NCBI GenBank assembly: GCA_963693305.1
Contig: OY855909.1
Span: 2,268,501 to 2,332,500, forward strand
Length of the DNA: 64,000 bases
Source of the DNA: Meandrina meandrites
Lineage: Eukaryota; Cnidaria; Anthozoa; Scleractinia; Meandrinidae
Direction: 5' to 3'
The position numbers and the translations under genes are program-made. Of the stretch, positions 56,906 through 64,000 are shown piece by piece (the stretch's first letter is position 1; each line of letters starts with the position of its first letter). The notes beneath the pieces are model-generated. The model was not told where the DNA came from. It was given only the letters and a program-made list of their open reading frames with translations, and did no database searches.

Positions 56906-58247
56906 GTACGTGTAACTTGTCAGATTCAACAATTTTGTAGCATGCAATTGTCACCTGTTAAGAATGTCTTAAAATGGTGATTAAACCTACTCCAGGCCCC
57001 GGTTGTTCGAAAGCCGATTAGCGCTAACCCACCATTAAATCGGCCTAATCCAGAGAATAAATTTATCCTTCGATTAAATTGTGTTCCTCAAAGCTTGATT
57101 AGCACTATCCGAGGGATAAACTAAGGGTTAAATTTAACACACCTAGCGAGGTAGATTAACTCACTAATCGGGGGAAAAAATTTGCAAAACAAACAAAATG
57201 GCCGACTTACTGTTTGGTGGTTTTGCTTTAATGCCGGGTCCAGTTGAGGAAAGAAAAGCAATTTAGGATACCTGATGACTTTTCCAAAACACATTTTACT
57301 TTTCTCTCGAGGACGTGTGCAGTCCCGCGTTCGGTTTTCCCGCGGTTTTTTTACCTCTGTCCGGAGATCGCAAAATTATACACAAGCACGAAGCAAAGAA
57401 ATTTCAGCATTTTCCTCAGAGGTAGAAATCGTCCGTCACCATACCTGCCAACCCCAAGGGTACAAAAATCTGGAGACATCTAGAAATCTTTGCACACACC
57501 CCCCCCCCCCCCCCCAAACCCCCGTTCCTTACCCAGGGTTTTCAACAAGAATCAAAGTAGATGGAAAAAATGTAGAAATAGGCGGTAAAAGGGTTACTCG
57601 CGCCAAAGGCGCGAACCTTCTAGGGGGGTCTGGGGTCATGCCCCCCCGGGAAACTTTCAAAATCTGAGCCTCTAAGTGTGCATTTCCCGTTTTCTGGGGC
57701 AAGAATTAGGTCATTTTGACAGAACCATAAATGCTTTATTTTCCAGCTTTTTATTCAACAGTTTTAATTATCTTGCAGACAAAATAGTCGCCAAATGCAA
57801 ATTTTTAGTCACCAGATTGCAAAATCAAATAGGGCTTTGTTCAAAAGTGTTTAAAATCATTTCTAGGAATTAATCCAAAAAAAGACTTATCACTAGGTCT
57901 AAAACAAACACAATATAGATATACATGCATCAGGAGTTCTGGACTTCCTGTTGGATCGCACGGCATTGTGGGAAGGCGGGCTCAGAAAAGTGGGCATCGA
58001 CTTGCAGCGTCGCCATATTGGATTCTTTCGCGCAAAGAAACCATCCTTTTGAGCCGAATTTATACACGTACTGGTATATAGAAAACCAAATCAGAGATAT
58101 TTTAAAGGTAAGCTATTGTTTCATTACTTTTTGGCAACGATTTTAGGCTGCAGAGTGTAATCATACGTCAGAGTGTAGTCGATTTGAAATGCTACGAGTA
58201 TGATTTTGCTTATTTTATACTAAGACTTATGTCGTATTTTTTTTTTA

Positions 58248-59930
58248 ATGGAGATACACCGAAATTGTGTTGCCATAGGTTGTCCTAACAGTGGACAAAG
58301 GCTAGGGAAATGGGCTGCTATGACCTGTGGGCTTCATGGTTGTAACAATGGCTCAAGCATGTGTGACTGCCAGCCACCCTTCAAATTATTCCCATTCCCG
58401 ACAGAAAAGAAGAACCCGGAACGCCGATTACAATGGGCAAAAAATATAAGCAGGAACAGTTTGAGTGGGACTCTTTGGATGCCTAACAAGGATTCAAGAG
58501 TTTGTAATCTGCACTTCGTTGACGGCGAACCAACGCCTGAAAACCCAGACCCAACTTTGCAACTTGGTCACAACAAGAAAACGAGAGCCTCCAAACGCTC
58601 ACCACCAACGCCACGGGATAACTCTCCTGTAGTAAGATCCAGAAAACGAGCTAAGCTAGATTCATGTTGCGATGAAATACTAGTACCTGTTCTTGACCAC
58701 TCAGCTGACAACCTGGCTTGTGATGGTGTTGAGCTCCAAGAACCTGTACCCTCTACTTCTATCAGTGATTGTGCTGACATAGACAGAGCATCCGTAATTC
58801 ATGACCATTGCTATGTCTATGGCTGGTATGAAATTAATGAAAATTCGAATTTTTGCATGAACACATCTTGCTTGAAAAGCCGACAAGACAAAGATGAAAA
58901 AATCATGGAACTTTCAGAGAAAATACAGGAGCTAAGTGAAAAAGTGAAGTTGCTGGAAGATCAACTTGTAGCCAAAAAGGATAAGGGATTGAAGCATTCA
59001 GATCTGAAAAATAACCAGACTGTAAATTTACTAAGTGGTATCCCATCAAAGCCTGCATTTCACAAATTATTTGACTGTGTGAAAGGATCTATAAAAAAAG
59101 TGAGATATTGGAGTGGCCCTAAGAAAACATCCAGAAAAGGCAGGAACTTTAGGAAATCACCAAAAAAATTTGGACCAAAACGGGCTCTTTCTCAAAAGGA
59201 CGAGTTTCTTTTAACACTTATGAAACTCCGATTGGGTTCCACCAATGCAGACCTTGCACAAAGATTTGGCATTTCACGCAGTACGGTATCAACTATTTTC
59301 AACACATGGGTCAAAATTTTGGCTAGTGAACTGAAGTGCCTAATATACAATCCTAGCATGGAAGTTGTAAAGAAAACACTTCCAAAGAAGTTCAAAAAAC
59401 CAGGATACTGCAAGGTGCGCCATATAATAGACTGCACTGAAATTTTTATAGAGACCCCAAGTGACCCTGTAATCAGAGCATCAACGTGGTCAGATTACAA
59501 GCATCACAATACCGCAAAAATCCTAGTTTCAATCACCCCAAATGGGGCCTTCAACTTCATCTCAGAGGCATGGGGTGGGCGCACCTCAGATGTCCATTTG
59601 ACAAGGGAATCAGAGTTTTACAACATCCTTGAGCCGTATGATGCAGTAATGGCAGATCGTGGATTTACTATTGCAGAGGATCTTTTGCTTCACAAAGCTA
59701 ACCTTTTTATTCCGCCAGGGAAACGTGGGCAAGAACAGTTCACAAAAGCTGATGCACAGAAAACTAAGACAATAGCTAATCTACGCATTTTTGTAGAACA
59801 GGCCATCAGGCGGCTAAAAACATTCCGTATAATCAAGAATGAACTGCCTATCTCTCTTACTGGTAATCTTGATAACATTGTTATTGTCTGTGCTGCATTA
59901 TGCAATTTGTACAAGCCTCTTTGCAAGTAA
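58248..59930 (+). CDS. THAP-domain DDE transposase (ISL2EU-type), intact
   Basis: Single-exon 560-residue transposase that would cut and join the element's ends. Order: N-terminal THAP-type zinc finger (about 1-105: C-x4-C at CVAIGC, WAKNIS, CNLHF) with an inserted Cys-rich loop (CGLHGCNN...CDC) before FPFP; a short coiled coil (about 222-245, MELSEKIQELSEKVKLLEDQ); an HTH (about 318-360, LAQRFGISRSTVSTIF); and a DDE_4-type nuclease with IIDCTEIFIETP (first Asp), AVMADRGF (second Asp) and IFVEQAIRRLK (Glu). All three catalytic residues and a full reading frame are present, so this copy may still be functional or recently active. Start at the first Met before the THAP domain. Confidence 0.92.
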   Translation: MEIHRNCVAIGCPNSGQRLGKWAAMTCGLHGCNNGSSMCDCQPPFKLFPFPTEKKNPERRLQWAKNISRNSLSGTLWMPNKDSRVCNLHFVDGEPTPENPDPTLQLGHNKKTRASKRSPPTPRDNSPVVRSRKRAKLDSCCDEILVPVLDHSADNLACDGVELQEPVPSTSISDCADIDRASVIHDHCYVYGWYEINENSNFCMNTSCLKSRQDKDEKIMELSEKIQELSEKVKLLEDQLVAKKDKGLKHSDLKNNQTVNLLSGIPSKPAFHKLFDCVKGSIKKVRYWSGPKKTSRKGRNFRKSPKKFGPKRALSQKDEFLLTLMKLRLGSTNADLAQRFGISRSTVSTIFNTWVKILASELKCLIYNPSMEVVKKTLPKKFKKPGYCKVRHIIDCTEIFIETPSDPVIRASTWSDYKHHNTAKILVSITPNGAFNFISEAWGGRTSDVHLTRESEFYNILEPYDAVMADRGFTIAEDLLLHKANLFIPPGKRGQEQFTKADAQKTKTIANLRIFVEQAIRRLKTFRIIKNELPISLTGNLDNIVIVCAALCNLYKPLCK

Positions 59931-60661
59931 CACGTTTTTGTTTTGTTTGTTTTTTTGGCTCAAGATATAGAGTACCGGTAAAATGTGTAATTCACTAGAA
60001 AATCCATACCCCCACCATGGAGGGAAATTGGAAATTCCGGGGAGGGGAGGGGGAATTTGTTGCCTGTTTTTAGTAGATAAACATTCAAAAAAGACTACAC
60101 TTTTCATTTGGAATTTTCTTAAGGGTTGGGGGATCGTTTGACAAATAATTCCCTCCATGGTTTGGGGTACAGGCGTTTTCTGCCTCTTCTGGAATAACAC
60201 AATTTAAGATATCAATAGTATGTTTACAGGTTAAGTGAAATTGATTTCCCTTGATATGCATAATTAGGGGCTCAGCCATAGGAGGGACCAAAGCGCCTGG
60301 CCCACCTCTCTGAAAAGTAATATATAGTAAATATACTGGACAATCAAGTCCAGCCCCTTCCTTTTAAGCCTTGGGCCCCCTTTGAGCCCCTTTTGACAAA
60401 ACCCTGGCTACCTCAGTAATTAAATTTGTGTTGACTGTTGATGTCTAATAAGACCAGTAATTAGTGGAGGAAGCAATTTTTTATTAGCAGCTTGATGAAT
60501 GTTTTCTACTTTTGACATCAGATATCAAGTATCAAATAAAGTAATGACTATACAATAACACATGTAGTTGTTCAATTATATTGTACAGGCTCCATGAAAA
60601 TGATTACCTGTTTATAAAATTTTCTCAGTCAGATCCATTTTCTAGGCATTTTTTTAACAAT

Positions 60662-61310
60662 TTATTTTTGCAGTAGTTTCAGGGCTGGTGAAAGACAATT
60701 ATTAGAAAACCAGGTTAGATTTTCTTCTAGCCTACACCAGTATGTGGCATTGAATCTGATTGTTTCCAAGTGAAAGCTCTTTTGTGTGTATACAAAGAAA
60801 TAGCACAATGGCCTCTTTGTTATGGCCATCTCACCCTGGACCTGTGCAAAGTACTGATGCTGCTGCTGAGGGAATTTCACTGGCAATGCTAAAAGGGTTC
60901 TTGATCTCTACTACTGCTTTCCCACAACAAGAGCACTCTATTAGTAAGTCTGGGGATGCTCCCAAGTACTGTTTAGTTTTATCAATAAAGATACCACATT
61001 CTCTATACCTAACATCCTTGTGATGTTTTTTGAAGTATTTGACGAATTCCTCAACTGCAATGGGCTCCATATCTCTGCCGTATTTAAGAGCTGGTAAATT
61101 TGTAGGTGGTTTTGCCTTTCCTAATAAGTTATCAACAAGTTTATCGGCACTATTTTCTCCACTTATTTTCATTGAAACAGCTTGAAACAAGCAGAGATGA
61201 CGACCAAACAAGGATTTGATGCACACTTGTCTTAGCAAAACTGTATTTTCTATATTCCTGCACGTGAAAAAAATCGATCGGCTTAAAAGGATGGTTTCTT
61301 TGAGCGAAAG
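60662..61310 (-). pseudogene. YqaJ-like nuclease of the ISL2EU element, broken
   Basis: Minus-strand YqaJ-type exonuclease domain: LPALKYGRDMEPIAVEEFVK, then YLGASPDLL (catalytic Asp) and VVEIKNPFS (Glu and Lys of the nuclease core). Right after this the frame is lost near 60,885; the family's following segment resumes in another frame as YFAQVQGEMAITKRPLCYFF and runs to a stop at 60662. The segment usually lying between these blocks is largely missing. The upstream frame continues directly into the terminal inverted repeat, and no N-terminal domain precedes it, so the 5' part also seems deleted. An intron restoring the frame is possible but no convincing donor is seen. Confidence 0.75.
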
Positions 61311-62006
61311 GTCACTGAAGCCAAGCCACTTGATGTAATCCAATATGGCGACGCTGCGAGTCGATGCCCACTTTTCTGAGCCCGCCTTCCCACAATGCCG
61401 TGCAATCCAACAGGAAGTCCAGAACTCCTGATGCATGTATAAGATTTTGTGGCCACTATCAAAAGAATCAACAAGAGACACAATCCATAGACATACATGA
61501 TGTGCTCAAGGGCTTGCAAAGCATTATGGGGCGATTTCAAACGCGGTCAGCTTTTTGCCAGTTTTCCGATGAGACAGAATCTTTTATAGGAAAGAAAGGG
61601 GATGGATTGACTTCTTTTCTTATTTTGGATGTTTTAGAAGCAAAGATCTTCCGATATAACTTTCTGGAAGGGCACAACCGTTATTCATTGTCAACACACA
61701 GAAATGTAGTCGCCATTTTGGCGACGAAAGCAGAATTGTTATGAAATGTTGGTCGCATTGGCGACCGTATCGGTCGCAATTTCGAGCCGATATATTTTAA
61801 CCAAGAATTATAGCAAGTTTCTTTCGTGTTAAACGAATTAAATGTTGGCCGATCCGCGGTTCATGTTCAGTTGTGGCATATTAGTTATCATGCTAATTTC
61901 TTAAAATTCAAGTAATTGGAAATCAAAGTAGGCGGCGAAAACATGTGGAGTAGCCGGCGAATTTCGCCGGCTGCCGGCCCTTATGGAAACCCCTGAATTT
62001 ACTTAG

Positions 62007-62367
62007 GCCCGGTTCATACGTCGGATTTCTGCCGTGTCGAATTTAATTCAATTTCGTGCGGCAGAAATGCGACTGTTGATTCATACGTAGCACTTGTGCC
62101 GCACCTAATTTAGAGGTTATACTGTAAGTTGTGTTTACTGGCTAGCCGAACTATATATCCAAACGCAAGATATGTGTAGTTTTTATTAGATTCGACACGG
62201 CAGAAATGCGACGTTTGAATCGGTGTCGCATTTCTGTCGGATAATGCGACAAGACTAGTCGAACGTGCGGCAGAAATTCGACAGCCGATTCAGACGTTGA
62301 ACTTCTGCCGCATTTAATTCGTTTAATTGAATTCGACACGGCAGAAATGCGACGTATGAACCGGGCC
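62007..62367. mobile_element. Harbinger-type MITE with TTA target
   Basis: Inverted termini GGCCCGGTTCATACGTCG / CGACGTATGAACCGGGCC flanked by TTA on both sides. Internally carries many copies of CGGCAGAAATGCGAC and its complement, making a multi-armed palindrome. Inserted in the right half of the middle nested transposon. Confidence 0.85.
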
Positions 62368-63837
62368 TTACCTCACAAACGCAGACGTACAATGAACTTC
62401 ACACGTTAGGGCGCCTAAGAATTCTTTTTGCAGCGAACAGTAATCCATGCTGGTAACCTTCGCTTCGAGTGTAAACAGCATGCGAAAACCGCGCCAACTT
62501 TCTTCCATGAATTGTGCGATTGGATTGGTTGATTTCTGACCAATTATGTTCCTCTTTAAATATATATCGATTTGATCACTCTGTTTCCCGTTTTCCGATG
62601 TTTTCCGATTGAGAACAGCTCAAACAAAAGCACTAAATCCACTTCTTGTTTTATTTTCCTTTTTGGATTCTCGAAAATAATGAAATTGATGAAAAAAAAA
62701 AATGAAAAAGCCACGTTACGTATTTCCCGGGAGATTTGGTGCTCTAACCGGGAGACCGGGAGATTTGATGAAAAACTTGGAGACTCCCGGGAAAACCGGG
62801 AGAGTTGGCAGGTATGCGTCACTAACCGCTGTAATGTAAAAGGCAACATCAGTGGTGGAATTAAAGGGCTTTTTTGGCCTAAAATGGCGAGTATTCATTT
62901 GATTTTACGGACAGAATCTGGTAAAAGTTTAGTTTACTGTTGAACTTGTTTGTTCTTCATTTGGCTGAACTAACAAGCCATCAATCTACGCTTTCAGTTT
63001 ATTCTTCTTGCGTAGTTTAATACTTTAATGTTAATGCCTTTCTTCTGTTCTAATATTTTTCCCTATATAACCAAACTTTGTTTTGTTTCATTCATGCAAT
63101 TGCGATTCTCACTTTATTTGCCCGTCGCCGTTATATTTATTCATAGTAGTTCGTACTAGTTCCATGAAAGAGAAATCTACAAACTTTCACTGAACTCAGG
63201 TAAAAGTTTCAGCGAGGATTGAAGACATTTCGGTTTCGTGAACTTCTCAGTTTAGAGAAACAATTCTTAATTTATAAAATACAAACGACTAAGGCTGAAA
63301 ATTAGACCGGTTAGCGTTTTTATTTATTTCCGGCCGTTGCACAGGCCTACTTGCATGATTCAGTGAGCTTCGCTCAGCGTTTATGCAAAATTTGCACCGG
63401 ATACATTGAAATTATTTTTGGTCAAAACTCCAATTTTCATCTTAGCTTTTTCTGTTGCTTCTTATTGATACCCGAACACAGGAAATTTCGTTAAGGAAAT
63501 TGGGCTTTATTTCTTTTTCTCATTTTATTTTTGATTTCTACAATAATTTCCGTTGAATTTCGTATTTTGTAGGAGCCGTCATTTTTTATCATATCCCTTC
63601 CCTTCCCTCCCCTCCCGCTCCACCGTTTCTCCCTCAAGTAACCGGTTTTACCGGTTTAATCTGAGTTTAACCGACGGATAGTTAATCGTAGGTTAAATCT
63701 GCTTTCGGGAACACCATTTTATCCCCCGATTAGTTATCCTGAGAATAAGAAGTTTAATTGCGGAATAACCGCTAATCGTGGGTTATTTTAATCGGCTTTC
63801 GAACAACCGGGGCCAGGAGGCAGTGTGGCAAGATAAA

Positions 63838-63900
63838 AAAAAAGTTGTTAGGGTGCTGGACTTGTAATCTGGAGGTCCTGGGTTCAAATCCTCCTCCCTA
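63838..63900 (+). repeat. tRNA-like sequence, probable SINE head
   Basis: GTTGTTAGGGTGCTGGACTTGTAATCTGG-like D and anticodon region and GGTCCTGGGTTCAAATCC (box B). The acceptor stem does not pair and the D-arm is interrupted by an A run, so a degenerate tRNA-derived repeat is more likely than a functional tRNA. Confidence 0.4.
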
Positions 63901-64000
63901 GTTTGTGTTCCATTTATAAAATTATTAGGTTTTTTATTTACAGTGTTCTCAATTAGTACAATAGTGCTAAATTTATTGCCCACACTTAATAATTAAAAGT

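Larger units (their letters stand above)
57922..61439. mobile_element. ISL2EU-type DNA transposon (innermost)
   Basis: About 3.5 kb with ~100-bp inverted termini that are nearly identical (TACATGCATCAGGAGTTCTG ... complement at 61,420-61,439) and flanked by TA on each side (57920-57921 and 61440-61441). It encodes two convergent products: a plus-strand THAP/DDE transposase and a minus-strand YqaJ-like nuclease. That pairing and the TA target are characteristic of the ISL2EU group of IS5/PIF-related eukaryotic transposons. Confidence 0.85.
57440..62816. mobile_element. Middle transposon of the nested stack (CATACCTGCCAAC termini)
   Basis: Inverted termini CATACCTGCCAAC / GTTGGCAGGTATG with a 6-bp direct repeat CGTCAC at both edges (57434-57439 and 62817-62822). 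Right end carries repeated TCCCGGGAGA / GACCGGGAGA motifs. A C run lies near 57,500 and a CGCGCCAAAGGCGCG palindrome near 57,600. No conserved coding frame of its own was found. It is interrupted by the ISL2EU-type element and by a small TTA-flanked MITE. Confidence 0.75.
56996..63813. mobile_element. Outer transposon of a nested stack (CCGGTTGTTCGAAAG termini)
   Basis: Inverted termini GCCCCGGTTGTTCGAAAGCC / GGCTTTCGAACAACCGGGGC, about 25 bp perfect, bracket 6.8 kb. The direct repeat at the edges is CAG (or CCAGG if the terminus is taken as CCCCGG). Subterminal ATAA..TAATCGGGGGA motifs recur in both ends. Its own sequence is only 56,996-57,439 and 62,823-63,813; the middle is occupied by another element. 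No transposase of its own is evident. Confidence 0.8.

Noticed and set aside
59192..59926. Minus-strand frames within the transposase gene
   Set aside because: Antisense shadows of a strongly supported plus-strand coding region.
63838..63900. Functional tRNA gene
   Set aside because: Box B is good and an anticodon-like loop exists, but the acceptor stem does not pair and the D-arm is interrupted; better explained as a tRNA-derived repeat.

Overview
The window looks like nuclear DNA from an anthozoan cnidarian, most likely a stony coral. Grounds: compact genes with GT-AG introns, a tandem family of intronless rhodopsin-class GPCRs, a secreted lectin/VWA protein, a DMRT factor, and very dense short foldback transposons, tRNA-derived SINEs and poly-G/poly-C tracts. 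No species can be named from sequence alone.

Layout. 1-5.4 kb: end of a serine-repeat coding region, a 1.6 kb hexamer array (GCACTA/GCACAA), then a 1.85 kb array of 27-bp units. 6.7-18.4 kb: three paralogous single-exon class A GPCRs (one minus, two plus) in duplicated DNA. Copies 2 and 3 differ by mobile-element insertions with clear target-site duplications (TSDs). 20.7-29.0 kb: a seven-exon plus-strand gene for a secreted protein with two C-type lectin domains and a VWA domain. 30.4-34.4 kb: a two-exon minus-strand DMRT gene with DM and DMA domains and a C-terminal CxxC/CxxC ribbon. 37.3-38.6 kb: a ~107-bp tandem repeat split by a SINE, then a decayed LINE tail. 39.6-44.1 kb: six-exon minus-strand AAR2 (U5 snRNP assembly factor) with three SINEs in its introns. 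48.0-49.4 kb: a single-exon F-box/LRR gene. 51.6 kb to the right edge: TTC8/BBS8, eight exons visible. Its next intron holds a 6.8 kb insertion made of at least three nested DNA transposons. The innermost is an ISL2EU-type element with an intact THAP/DDE transposase and a broken YqaJ-type nuclease gene.

The host genes are not an operon and share no evident pathway: sensing (GPCRs), probable extracellular recognition (lectin/VWA), transcription (DMRT), splicing (AAR2), ubiquitin ligation (F-box) and cilia (BBS8). I found no CRISPR array, rRNA or convincing functional tRNA. The most informative features are the nested-transposon stack, the GPCR paralogue set (datable insertions, a repaired frameshift, loss of the canonical disulfide) and the tandem arrays. 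I see no clear evidence for a wholly new molecular system.
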